Assembly: GCA_036796755.1 (NCBI GenBank)
Contig: DAIRCJ010000033.1
Coordinates: 1-15,142, forward strand
Origin: CALKMS01 sp036796755
Lineage (GTDB): Bacteria; Actinomycetota; Aquicultoria; SKW223; CALKMS01
DNA length: 15,142 nt
Direction: 5' to 3'
How positions within the stretch are numbered: the stretch's first letter is position 1; every line of letters starts with the position of its first letter. The translations under genes and the position numbers were made by a program. Below, one piece after another: positions 7,601-15,131 of this stretch. The notes below the pieces were generated by a model. That model was given only the letters and a program-made list of their open reading frames with translations. It was not told the origin of the DNA and ran no database searches.

Positions 7601-8997
7601 AGCTCTGGGGAGGGCGGTTTTTCAAGGAACCAGACAGCCTGTTTTCTGATTTTACCTCTTCCCTTTCTTTTGACCGCTGGCTTTTCCGCGAAGAGATTGA
7701 AGTTGACCTGGCCTGGGTAAGAGCTCTATATAAGGCTGGTATTCTCTCGGTAGAGGAAAAGGAAAAGCTTCAGCTGGCTTTAAGAGAATGCCGGGAAGAG
7801 ATGGAGAAAGGGCTTTTTAATTTTCTTCCTACCGATGAGGATATTCACACGGCCATTGAAAGAAGACTTCAGGAAAAAGTGGGGGATTTGGGGGGAAAGC
7901 TTCATACCGGGCGAAGCCGAAATGACCTGGCCGTAACCGTTTTGCGGCTTTTTCTAAAGAGAAAAATTGCCGAGGTAAACAACCTGATTTTTCAGCTTTT
8001 GAAGGCAATTTTAAAAAGAGCCAGAGAAGAAAAAGAAATAATAATGCCAGCTTATACTCATCTTCAGCCAGCTCAACCTGTTTTGTTTGCTCACTACTTA
8101 ATGGCTTATTTCTGGATGATCAAACGGGACTTTGACCGCCTGGTTTCCTGTAATAAAAAGATGGACTATCTTCCATTAGGTTCAGCTGCGGCAACGGGAA
8201 CACCTTACCCGATTGATCGGGAAAGTCTGGCCAAAGAGCTGGGTTTTGCTCATCTTTCTGACAACAGCGTGGATGCTGTTTCCGACCGCGACTTTGTGGT
8301 TCACTTTCTTTCTCAGATTTCTATCCTTATGATGCATCTTTCCCGCCTGGCTGAGGAGTTAATTCTCTGGTCAACAGAGGAGTTTGGTTATATTGAGCTT
8401 GATGACGCTTATACCACGGGCTCTTCGGTTATGCCTCAAAAGAAAAATCCTGACGCCGCCGAGTTGGTTAGAGGAAAAGCTGGCCGGGTTTTCGGCCATC
8501 TTTTTGCTCTTTTAACCACTTTAAAAGGACTTCCTCTTTCTTACAATAGGGACCTTCAGGAAGACAAAGAAGGCCTGTTTGATGCTTTAGAGGTAGTTGA
8601 GGGCTCGCTTCAAGTAATGAAGGGGATGATCGAGACCCTGAAGATAAAAAAAGAGAGTTTTCAGAAAGCCTTAGAAAGGGGCTTTCTGGAAGCCACGGAG
8701 GCGGCGGATTATCTGGTGGGCAAAGGAGTTAACTTTCGCCAGGCTCACGAGATAGTGGGGAAAGTTGTTAGCTATGCCCTCGAGCAAAATAAAACCTTGA
8801 CAAGCCTTTCTCTTGATGAATGGCGCCGCTTTTCTTCTCTTTTTGAAGACGACCTTTTTGAGTTTATTTCTCTAAAGGCTGCTTTAAATAGAAGGAATGT
8901 TTACGGCGGCACTAGCCCGGAAGCCTTAAAAGTCCAGTTAGAGCAAGCAGAGAAAATAATTAAGCGGCAAGAAGAGTGGCTGAAAGAGCATTTTTAG
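7597..8997 (+). CDS. argH: Argininosuccinate lyase
   Basis: The last enzyme of the pathway, splitting argininosuccinate into arginine and fumarate. It belongs to the fumarase/aspartase superfamily and works as a homotetramer. The three conserved regions that build each shared active site are visible: TGRSRNDLAVT (104-114), the His of AYTHLQPAQPV (152-162, H155), and the signature GSSVMPQKKNPD (275-286) carrying the catalytic Ser at 276/277 and K282/K283. The 466 residues are full length, starting directly at the typical LWGGRF. The start codon is TTG, overlapping the argG stop as TTGA, with AGAGGGG (7581-7587) nine bases upstream. It closes the arginine block. A weak A/T-rich imperfect hairpin (8998-9016) follows, too poor to call a terminator. 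Confidence 0.95.
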   Translation: MKLWGGRFFKEPDSLFSDFTSSLSFDRWLFREEIEVDLAWVRALYKAGILSVEEKEKLQLALRECREEMEKGLFNFLPTDEDIHTAIERRLQEKVGDLGGKLHTGRSRNDLAVTVLRLFLKRKIAEVNNLIFQLLKAILKRAREEKEIIMPAYTHLQPAQPVLFAHYLMAYFWMIKRDFDRLVSCNKKMDYLPLGSAAATGTPYPIDRESLAKELGFAHLSDNSVDAVSDRDFVVHFLSQISILMMHLSRLAEELILWSTEEFGYIELDDAYTTGSSVMPQKKNPDAAELVRGKAGRVFGHLFALLTTLKGLPLSYNRDLQEDKEGLFDALEVVEGSLQVMKGMIETLKIKKESFQKALERGFLEATEAADYLVGKGVNFRQAHEIVGKVVSYALEQNKTLTSLSLDEWRRFSSLFEDDLFEFISLKAALNRRNVYGGTSPEALKVQLEQAEKIIKRQEEWLKEHF

Positions 8998-9051
8998 CCT
9001 TTAAACCATTTTAAGGTTGCTGCTTTAATTTCTAAAAACTTCTTCTGGTTT

Positions 9052-9060
9052 TGCTATCAT
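9052..9060 (+). promoter_or_regulatory. Extended -10 promoter candidate immediately before polX
   Basis: TGCTATCAT matches an extended -10 element (TG, one base, then TATCAT with five of six matches to TATAAT). There is no -35 hexamer at the right distance, as expected for this promoter type. Transcription would begin about seven bases later, near 9067, within three bases of the polX ATG at 9070. That arrangement would produce a leaderless or nearly leaderless message, consistent with the lack of a usable Shine-Dalgarno. Confidence 0.4.
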
Positions 9061-9069
9061 TAAATCAGG

Positions 9070-10824
9070 ATGTATACCGACTGGACCAATGCTGAGATAG
9101 CCCAAATTTTTGAGGAAATCAGTGAGATGCTGGATGTAATCGGGGAAAGCCCCTTTAGAGTTGCTGCTTATCAAAAAGCGGCCAACGCTATCAGGAGCCA
9201 GCCGGAAAAAATAGTTGACCTTTTTTTTCAGGGGAAACTGAGAGAAATAAGGGGAATTGGGGAAAGTATTGCTCTGAAAATCGCCGAACTGATTGAAACC
9301 GGCGAGCTTAAATACTATGAGGATTTGAAAAAGAAAATCCCCCCATCAGTTTTAAAATTGATGCAGGTTCCCGGGATTGGCCCTAAAAAAGCTCGAGTTT
9401 TGTATGAGGAGCTAAACATTCAATCTGTTGATGATCTGGAAAAAGCAGTAAAAGAAAGGAAGCTTGAGAAGTTAAGAGGGTTCGGACCAAAGACTGAGGA
9501 AAACATAGAGCGAGGGATTGCCATTTACCGCCAGGGGCAGGAAAGGCTACTTCTTTCTGAGGCTTTACCTCTGGCTGAAGAGATTGTTTCTCAGCTAAAA
9601 GAGATAAAAGAAATTGAACAGGCCAGTCCGGCCGGTTCTTTAAGAAGATTGAAGGAAACCATTGGAGACATTGATATTTTGATTGCTACTTCAGATCCGA
9701 ATACGGCCGGTAAAAAAATACTAGAGCTTTCTCAGGTGAGAGAAGTAGTCGCCGCCGGGGAAACCAAAATCAGCGTCAGGACTCAGTCTGGCTTACAGGT
9801 TGATTTTCGGCTGGTGGAGACGGAAATCTACGGAGCCGCTCTTCAGTATTTTACTGGCTCTAAAGAACATAACATTAAGTTAAGGGAGATGGCTAAGAAG
9901 AAAGGCTGGAAGATAAGCGAGTATGGTCTTTTTGAAGTGGCTAGCGGGAAAAGATTGGCTAATAGGGAGGAGGAGGAAATCTATCAGTTTTTTGGTTTGC
10001 CTTTGATACCGCCACCTTTGAGGGAGGACCGGGGGGAAATTGAAGCCGCTCTGGAAGGAAAACTCCCCCGACTAATTCAACTTTCAGATATAAAAGGGGA
10101 CCTTCATGTCCACTCAGTTTATTCTGATGGCACTGCCCGTTTAGAAGAGCTGGCCCTTGAGGCAATTAAAATGGGCTACTCCTACCTTGCCGTTTGCGAT
10201 CACGCTCAAAGACTCAGGGTGGCTCGAGGAATGACACCGGAGGAGGTGGAAAAGAGATTAAAGGAGATAGAGAAAATTAACCAGCGCTATCCGGAGGTAA
10301 AACTGCTAAGCGGAGTTGAGTTAAACATTGAAAACGATGGAACGGTTGATTACCCGGCCGAACTTTTATCTTCTTTCGATGTTGTTTCAGCTTCGGTTCA
10401 CTGGGGATTTGGTCAGACTCGGGAAGAAATTACTTACCGCACCCTTAAAGCCATCGAAAATCCTTATATTAATATAATCTGTCACCCCACCGGCCGGATA
10501 ATCAACAAAAGACCGCCTTTTGAAATCGACTTGCCTGAGGTTTTTAAGTTGGCGGCTGAAAGTGGAACTTTTCTGGAACTTAACTCTTACCCTGATCGTC
10601 TGGATTTAAAAGATGAACACTTGATGGTGGCAAAGAAAGAATACGGCTGCAAGTTTGCTATTGGAACCGATGCTCACGGTCTTGCTCACCTGGCCAACAT
10701 TCGCTACGGGGTGGCCACCGCTCAGAGAGGCTGGCTGGAAAGGCAGGATGTTTTAAACTGCTATCCTTTAGATGAGCTTTTAAACCTGTTAAAAGAAAAA
10801 CCTAGAAAACTTGGGGCAAGATAA
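9070..10824 (+). CDS. polX: DNA polymerase family X with C-terminal PHP phosphoesterase domain (PolX)
   Basis: A 584-residue DNA-repair enzyme of the bacterial/archaeal PolX type, known for gap-filling synthesis and Mn-dependent 3'-end and abasic-site processing. The N-terminal ~85 residues form the 8-kDa-like helical domain, with a helix-hairpin-helix at IRGIGES (60-66) and another at VPGIGPKKA (100-108), plus RGFGPKTEE (136-144). The polymerase palm has AGSLRRLKETIGDIDILI (188-205) with metal ligands D200 and D202 and the third aspartate D245 in VDFR. The PHP domain (about 340-580) retains its expected ligands: H345 and H347 (DLHVHS), H378, E417 (GVELN), H444 (SVHW), H472 (CHP), D534 and H536 (GTDAH). 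Both activities therefore look intact. The ATG at 9070 lacks a proper Shine-Dalgarno but fits family starts, and a later Met would cut into the first helix. Its stop lies 22 bases before the chosen mpg start. Confidence 0.95.
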   Translation: MYTDWTNAEIAQIFEEISEMLDVIGESPFRVAAYQKAANAIRSQPEKIVDLFFQGKLREIRGIGESIALKIAELIETGELKYYEDLKKKIPPSVLKLMQVPGIGPKKARVLYEELNIQSVDDLEKAVKERKLEKLRGFGPKTEENIERGIAIYRQGQERLLLSEALPLAEEIVSQLKEIKEIEQASPAGSLRRLKETIGDIDILIATSDPNTAGKKILELSQVREVVAAGETKISVRTQSGLQVDFRLVETEIYGAALQYFTGSKEHNIKLREMAKKKGWKISEYGLFEVASGKRLANREEEEIYQFFGLPLIPPPLREDRGEIEAALEGKLPRLIQLSDIKGDLHVHSVYSDGTARLEELALEAIKMGYSYLAVCDHAQRLRVARGMTPEEVEKRLKEIEKINQRYPEVKLLSGVELNIENDGTVDYPAELLSSFDVVSASVHWGFGQTREEITYRTLKAIENPYINIICHPTGRIINKRPPFEIDLPEVFKLAAESGTFLELNSYPDRLDLKDEHLMVAKKEYGCKFAIGTDAHGLAHLANIRYGVATAQRGWLERQDVLNCYPLDELLNLLKEKPRKLGAR

Positions 10825-10846
10825 GATAAACGCTTACATTTTTAAG

Positions 10847-11443
10847 ATGCCAGAAAAGCAGGAGTTTAAAGTTTTAAAAAGGAACTTTTATGCGCGGCCA
10901 ACAGATGTTGTGGCTCAGGAAGTACTGGGGAAAGTTCTGGTTCGTATTTACCGGGGTAAGGTTTTGAGCGGCCGAATAGTTGAAACTGAAGCTTATTTCG
11001 GACCCGGAGACATTGCCAGTCACGCTCGAAACGGACCCACTCCTCGTTCCCAGCCGATGTTCGGGTTGCCGGGAAGAGCTTATGTTTATTTTACCTACGG
11101 TATGCATTACCTTCTTAATCTGGTTACCGAAGAAGATGGTAAAGCCGGAGCCGTTCTTATTAGAGCTCTTGAGCCTTTAGAAGGGCTGGAAGTAATGAAA
11201 GTTTTAAGAAATAAGGAAAGAAAGAGAGATTTAACCAGCGGTCCAGCACGTTTAACTCAGGCTCTGGCTATTGACCTTTCCTTTAACTGCTGGGATCTCA
11301 CCACTGGCCAAGAACTTTTCCTGGTTGATGATGGTTATGAAACTGAAGAGATAGTCTTTTCAGCCCGAATTGGCGTTCCGGTCGCCCCTTCAGATAACTT
11401 TCGCTATTATATTAAGGGAAATCTTTTTGTTTCCCGTCTTTAG
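10847..11443 (+). CDS. mpg: 3-methyladenine (alkyladenine) DNA glycosylase, AAG/Mpg family
   Basis: It flips out and excises alkylated purines such as 3-methyladenine, and hypoxanthine in the human relative, leaving abasic sites. Alignment by eye to human AAG places the catalytic Glu at E46 (GRIVETEAYFGP), H59 in ASHARNGPTPR, the DNA-intercalating Tyr at Y84 (YVYFTYGM), R106 in IRALEPLEG, and the LTSGPARLTQALAID segment (129-143). All key residues are present and the 198-residue length is typical for bacterial members. I favour the ATG at 10847. A TTG at 10811 in the same frame would overlap polX by 14 bases and add 12 poorly family-like residues. Neither has a strong Shine-Dalgarno. It lies directly behind polX, which suggests a joint base-excision-repair unit. 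Confidence 0.93.
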   Translation: MPEKQEFKVLKRNFYARPTDVVAQEVLGKVLVRIYRGKVLSGRIVETEAYFGPGDIASHARNGPTPRSQPMFGLPGRAYVYFTYGMHYLLNLVTEEDGKAGAVLIRALEPLEGLEVMKVLRNKERKRDLTSGPARLTQALAIDLSFNCWDLTTGQELFLVDDGYETEEIVFSARIGVPVAPSDNFRYYIKGNLFVSRL

Positions 11444-11471
11444 TTACGGAAAATTTTGGGTGTAGAAAGAA

Positions 11472-11477
11472 GGGAGG
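11472..11477 (+). promoter_or_regulatory. Ribosome binding site deciding the start of the NIF3-like gene
   Basis: GGGAGG sits eight bases before the TTG at 11486. The more upstream in-frame TTG at 11456 has no Shine-Dalgarno and would place this purine-rich site inside the coding region, so the start is moved to 11486. Confidence 0.7.
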
Positions 11478-11485
11478 AAACAGAC

Positions 11486-12442
11486 TTGAAGATTAGGGAG
11501 TTTTATCAAAAAGCGGTGGAGTTGGGGATAGAAAACGACCCTCGAGGGAAAGAAACTATTGAAAAAATTCTTGACAAAAACCGCAAGAAATACGAGAAAG
11601 CCGAGGAAGAAGAAAAGAAGTTTTTTGACCCCGAGAAACTGACCAATCCTTTTTCTGATACCCGGATTTTAACTGGCAATCTAGAAGAAGAAATAGAAGG
11701 ATTGATAGCCGGTATTGATATGGAAGTGGGAGAAGTTCTTCTGGCTGATCGCTTAAGGGAAAAAGGGGAGAAGATAAATTTAATTCTGGCTCACCATCCG
11801 GAAGGTAAAGCTCTGGCAGATTTAAGTGAAGTGATGTATCTGCAAGCGGATGTCTGGCATCGCTTCGGGGTACCGATAAACATCGGTGACGCTTTAATTT
11901 CCGATCGAGCCCGGGAGGTTTTTCGGGCTTTACTTCCGGTAAATCACCAAAGGGCGGTTGATGCTGCTCGCCTTTTAGGTTTTGCTATGATTTGCCTTCA
12001 CACACCGGCTGACAATATGGTCACTGCTTATCTTCAGAAATACCTTGAGGAAAAAGAGCCTTACACTTTGGATGAGGTAGTCAAAGCCTTGAAGGAAATT
12101 CCCGAATATCAGGAGGCGGCTCGAAATAATGCTGGACCGGTGATTATTGTTGGAAGTGAGAGTTATCGGGCAGGGAAAATTATGGTTGATATGACTGGTG
12201 GAACTGAAGGGCCAGAAGGGGTAATTGAAAAGCTGGCTCAAAGCGGGGTCGGGACCCTGGTTTGTATGCATATGGACGACAAACTTAAGAAAAAAGCTGA
12301 GGAAAACAAGGTCAACGTAGTTATTGCTGGTCATATTGCTTCGGATACCCTGGGTTTAAACTTGCTTCTTGATGAAGTCGAAAAAATTGAGCCTTTGAAG
12401 ATAATTTCTACCTCGGGTTTTCGAAGAATTAAGAGAAGTTAA
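11486..12442 (+). CDS. NIF3-family (NGG1p-interacting factor 3-like) protein, divergent
   Basis: A 318-residue soluble protein with no signal peptide or membrane segment. It resembles the NIF3/DUF34 fold, whose members carry a di-metal centre and have no settled reaction (GTP cyclohydrolase I-like activity has been proposed for some). Metal-site motifs visible are LAHHPEG (101-107, H103/H104), CLHTPADN (170-177, H172 and D176) and AGHIASD (281-287, H283 and D287). In classical NIF3 the last motif is His followed four residues later by Glu, and here the acidic residue is Asp. Residues 1-55 form an N-terminal extension, with a highly charged, probably helical stretch at 21-50 rich in Lys and Glu. 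GSESYRAGKIMVDMTGGTEGP (223-243) is a distinctive glycine-rich segment. The TTG start is set by GGGAGG. It lies 42 bases after mpg. Family placement is fairly secure but the function is unknown. Confidence 0.75.
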   Translation: MKIREFYQKAVELGIENDPRGKETIEKILDKNRKKYEKAEEEEKKFFDPEKLTNPFSDTRILTGNLEEEIEGLIAGIDMEVGEVLLADRLREKGEKINLILAHHPEGKALADLSEVMYLQADVWHRFGVPINIGDALISDRAREVFRALLPVNHQRAVDAARLLGFAMICLHTPADNMVTAYLQKYLEEKEPYTLDEVVKALKEIPEYQEAARNNAGPVIIVGSESYRAGKIMVDMTGGTEGPEGVIEKLAQSGVGTLVCMHMDDKLKKKAEENKVNVVIAGHIASDTLGLNLLLDEVEKIEPLKIISTSGFRRIKRS

Positions 12443-12611
12443 TTTTAAGTTCATCAGCCAAATCTTTTTAAACTTAAAAAGAAACTTGATTTTTCTCTTT
12501 GCTTTTCAGCTCTTTACTCTCTTTGCTCCAGCTCTTAAAAGGCTTTACGGGGCAGGGCAGGAAATTTTAGAGATAAAGAATAAGTTTTAAAATTAAATAG
12601 GAATTAGCAAA
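12443..12611 (+). other. 169-base intergenic gap with an A/T palindrome
   Basis: This is the longest stretch without an assigned gene. At 12464-12481, CTTTTTAA and TTAAAAAG form an eight-pair inverted repeat with a two-base loop. A pyrimidine-rich run follows (about 12486-12530), so it could be a weak terminator after the NIF3-like gene, although the stem is nearly all A-T. CAGCTCTT occurs twice, about 25 bases apart. Near the end, TAAAAT (12588-12593) could serve as a -10 for the U32 gene, but I see no good -35. A 34-codon frame from TTG 12486 exists but lacks a Shine-Dalgarno and is not called as a gene. Confidence 0.3.
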
Positions 12612-15110
12612 ATGAAAAAAGAAAATTTGGTTATCAAAAAGCCTGAGCTGGTTGCCCCTGGTGGGGATAAAGAAAGTTTAAAGTTAGCGGTGGAGCAGGG
12701 GGCGGACGCCGTTTACCTCGGGCTTAAAGAGTTTAACGCCCGGCGACAGGCGGAAAATTTCTCTCTTTCAGAACTTGAAAAAGCAGTTGACTTTGCCCAT
12801 TTACGGGGGGTGAAAGTTTATCTTGCTTTTAACACTCTTGTTTTTCCTTCAGAGGCGAAGAAGGCTTTGGATTTGCTTCTAGCTGGCTGGAATTCCGGGG
12901 TTGATGCCGTATTAATTCAAGACTGGGGCTTGCTCAATTTGATTTCTTTACAATACCCGGAAATAAAAGTTCACCTGAGCACCCAGGCTGACATTCACAA
13001 CTTTTATCAAATAAAACTGGTCGAAAAGTTTCCATCGGTCAAAAGAGTTGTTTTGGCTCGTGAAGTAAGTCTTGAGGATATTAAAAATTTAAAAAAACAA
13101 ACCCGGTTGGAGTTTGAAGTTTTTGTTCACGGCGCCCTTTGCTGTTCATATTCTGGCCTTTGCCTTTTTTCCAGTCTGGTAGGCGGTCGAAGTGGAAATC
13201 GAGGTCTGTGCGCTCAGCCCTGTCGCCTGCCTTATGAACTTCTACCTCCATTTGAGGATTCTTTAGAAAGGAAATCCCGACATTACCTTTCTTTGAAGGA
13301 CCTAGCAGCAATTTCGCTTCTTCCTGAACTAATAGAAGCAGGAGTTGAAGCTTTTAAAATTGAGGGGCGGCTAAAGTCCGCTTACTATGTAGGAGTAGTT
13401 ACCGGCATTTACCGCCAGGCGATTGACCGCTATTTTAAAAATCCTGAAGGGTACCGCGTTTCACTGGAAGAACTTAGCTGGCTGGAAGAGGCTTACAGTC
13501 GGGGTTTTACTGAAGGTCATTTTCTTAATCGTCAGGGCAAGGAGCTGGTTTCTTTTTCCCGACCTTCTCATCGGGGGATTTTCCTTGGCCGGGTTAAACA
13601 CTTTAATCCAATCACTGGAGAGCTCATTGCTAGCTTCAAGAAGCCGCTGGGGATTGGTGACGAAGTTGAAGTCTGGGTTAAAGGTGGCCGAAAAGTAAAA
13701 GAGAAGATTAAAAATTTATTTGTTGGAGAGGAAAAAAAAGAAAGGCTGGATTCGGGTGAAGGTAGAATTATTCTTAACGGGCCAAGGCATCTAATTTCCC
13801 CTGGGGACCGCCTGTTTAAGGTTAGGTCGGCTCGGGAATCCAAAATAGTTGAGCTTGTCCGGGAAAGAAGACCCAGGAGAGTAAATTATCTTGAGGGTGA
13901 GGTTTCTCTGATAATTGGGGACTATCCAGAGTTAAAGGTTTATTTTGAAGGCAAGGAATTTGTTTTTCAGGGGAAAGTTAAAGTAGAGAAAGGCGAGAAA
14001 AGTTTTTTAACTGAAGAAAAAGTTAAGCAAAAGCTCGAGGCTTTTGGCACCCTTCCTTTTAGTTTTTCCGATTTGAGGGTAAAAATGTCTTCTCAAGCGT
14101 ACCTTTCGCTTTCTGAGCTTACAAGTTTAAGGAAAGAAGCCGAGGAAAAACTGAAAGACTATGTTTTAAATAAATACAGGCGAAGCCCCTTGGTGGCTAA
14201 GGAGCTTTTCTTAAAGGGTGGCAGAGGTTTTGAGGTCTGGAAAGGAAAAGAGAAGGAGAAACAATCAAAGGTCACGGCTCGGGTTCGAGATTTAAGCCAG
14301 GCCCGGGCTGCTCTCTCTACCGAAGTTGACCGAGTGGCTTTTGAGGTTTCCCTTTGGAAGGGAAGCTGGCAGTCAGAACTGACTCAAATTTTTGCTTTAA
14401 AGCCAAAGAAGGAATTGGGAATTGTTCTCCCGCCCGTGGTGGAAGAAAAAGAAAGAGTTTTCTGGCTTGAGCTGGTCGAAAAACTCCGTCCTTTTCAGCC
14501 CTTTTTAATCTCGGGCGAGGCCGGACTGGCTAGCTATTTTTTAGATAAAGGCTTCCCTGTCTTCCTTGATTATTCTTTTAACCTTGCCAACCCTTATTTT
14601 CCTTTTGAAAAGTTAGGGCTTGCGGAAAACTTAAAGAAGAACTTGAAAGGGATTATCCCCTCCCTTGAACTTAATCTGGAAGAACTGAAGAAGTTGAATG
14701 ACTCCCTTTTCTTCCCTCTTGAGCTTCCGGTTTATGGTTGGCCGCGAGTCATGGTTTCTAAAAATTGCCTTTTTAAAGCTTTAGAGGGTGACTGCCGAAA
14801 GCAGTGTCGAAAAAGAAGTTATAGCTTGAAGGACCGCAAGGGTTATGAGTTTCCTCTGGAGTATGACCTTTTTTGCCGTTTAAATCTTTACAACTCCCGT
14901 TGCTTTTTTCTTCTCCCTCTTCTTGATAATTTCTGGGAGGTGGGCATTTCTTGCTTTCAGCTTTGGTTTTTGAGGGAAGAAGCCAAAGAAGTTAAAAAAA
15001 TCTGCTCACTGGCGGTAAAGAACCTTACCAGGCTGAAAAAGGGACTTCCGCTAGAAGAAAAATACCCCGGGTCTTACACCACCGGTCACTATTTCCGGAA
15101 GGTTTACTAA
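12612..15110 (+). CDS. Peptidase U32-family protein, long form (RlhA/YhbU-like, possible RNA hydroxylase)
   Basis: An 832-residue cytoplasmic protein. The N-terminal ~300 residues are a U32 TIM-barrel-like domain: PELVAPGGDKESL (11-23), ADAVYLGLKEFNAR (31-44), the U32 signature FVHGALCCSYSGLCLFSS (171-188), then GNRGLCAQPCRLPYEL and KIEGRLKSAYYVG. Cysteines C177, C178, C184, C200 and C204 are clustered. The middle part (about 310-560) is probably the DUF3656-type region of long U32 proteins. The tail has a second cysteine cluster (SKNCLFKALEGDCRKQC), LKDRKGYEFPL and a closing GHYFRKV. Family members were named after a collagenase, but E. coli RlhA and TrhP are needed for 5-hydroxylation of 23S rRNA or tRNA, which is a better functional guess than proteolysis. 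The exact substrate is unknown. The ATG has AGGA (12599-12602) nine bases upstream. Confidence 0.85.
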   Translation: MKKENLVIKKPELVAPGGDKESLKLAVEQGADAVYLGLKEFNARRQAENFSLSELEKAVDFAHLRGVKVYLAFNTLVFPSEAKKALDLLLAGWNSGVDAVLIQDWGLLNLISLQYPEIKVHLSTQADIHNFYQIKLVEKFPSVKRVVLAREVSLEDIKNLKKQTRLEFEVFVHGALCCSYSGLCLFSSLVGGRSGNRGLCAQPCRLPYELLPPFEDSLERKSRHYLSLKDLAAISLLPELIEAGVEAFKIEGRLKSAYYVGVVTGIYRQAIDRYFKNPEGYRVSLEELSWLEEAYSRGFTEGHFLNRQGKELVSFSRPSHRGIFLGRVKHFNPITGELIASFKKPLGIGDEVEVWVKGGRKVKEKIKNLFVGEEKKERLDSGEGRIILNGPRHLISPGDRLFKVRSARESKIVELVRERRPRRVNYLEGEVSLIIGDYPELKVYFEGKEFVFQGKVKVEKGEKSFLTEEKVKQKLEAFGTLPFSFSDLRVKMSSQAYLSLSELTSLRKEAEEKLKDYVLNKYRRSPLVAKELFLKGGRGFEVWKGKEKEKQSKVTARVRDLSQARAALSTEVDRVAFEVSLWKGSWQSELTQIFALKPKKELGIVLPPVVEEKERVFWLELVEKLRPFQPFLISGEAGLASYFLDKGFPVFLDYSFNLANPYFPFEKLGLAENLKKNLKGIIPSLELNLEELKKLNDSLFFPLELPVYGWPRVMVSKNCLFKALEGDCRKQCRKRSYSLKDRKGYEFPLEYDLFCRLNLYNSRCFFLLPLLDNFWEVGISCFQLWFLREEAKEVKKICSLAVKNLTRLKKGLPLEEKYPGSYTTGHYFRKVY

Positions 15111-15125
15111 AGAAATAGTGGTTTT

Positions 15126-15131
15126 AAGGAG
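15126..15131 (+). promoter_or_regulatory. Shine-Dalgarno-like site for a gene starting beyond the window
   Basis: AAGGAG occurs 15 bases after the U32 stop, with no complete start codon left in the window at a suitable distance. It suggests that another co-directional gene begins at or just past the right edge. This is weak evidence on its own. Confidence 0.25.

Noticed and set aside
8998..9016. CCTTTAAA-CCA-TTTTAAGG after argH as an intrinsic terminator
   Set aside because: Only seven pairs with a T-T mismatch, mostly A-T, and no U-run follows.
10811..10846. TTG at 10811 as the mpg start, overlapping polX
   Set aside because: There is no Shine-Dalgarno, and the 12 extra residues do not resemble the family. 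It is kept as an alternative because the ATG at 10847 also lacks a strong site.
11456..11485. TTG at 11456 as the start of the NIF3-like gene
   Set aside because: The strong GGGAGG lies downstream of it and is correctly spaced for the TTG at 11486.
12486..12590. Small ORF of 34 codons in the gap before the U32 gene
   Set aside because: It has a TTG start without a Shine-Dalgarno, and its hydrophobic composition follows simply from the pyrimidine-rich DNA. It was left as an observation, not a gene.
13423..13698. Alternative-frame open reading frame inside the U32 gene
   Set aside because: It overlaps conserved U32 coding sequence in another frame with no independent support.
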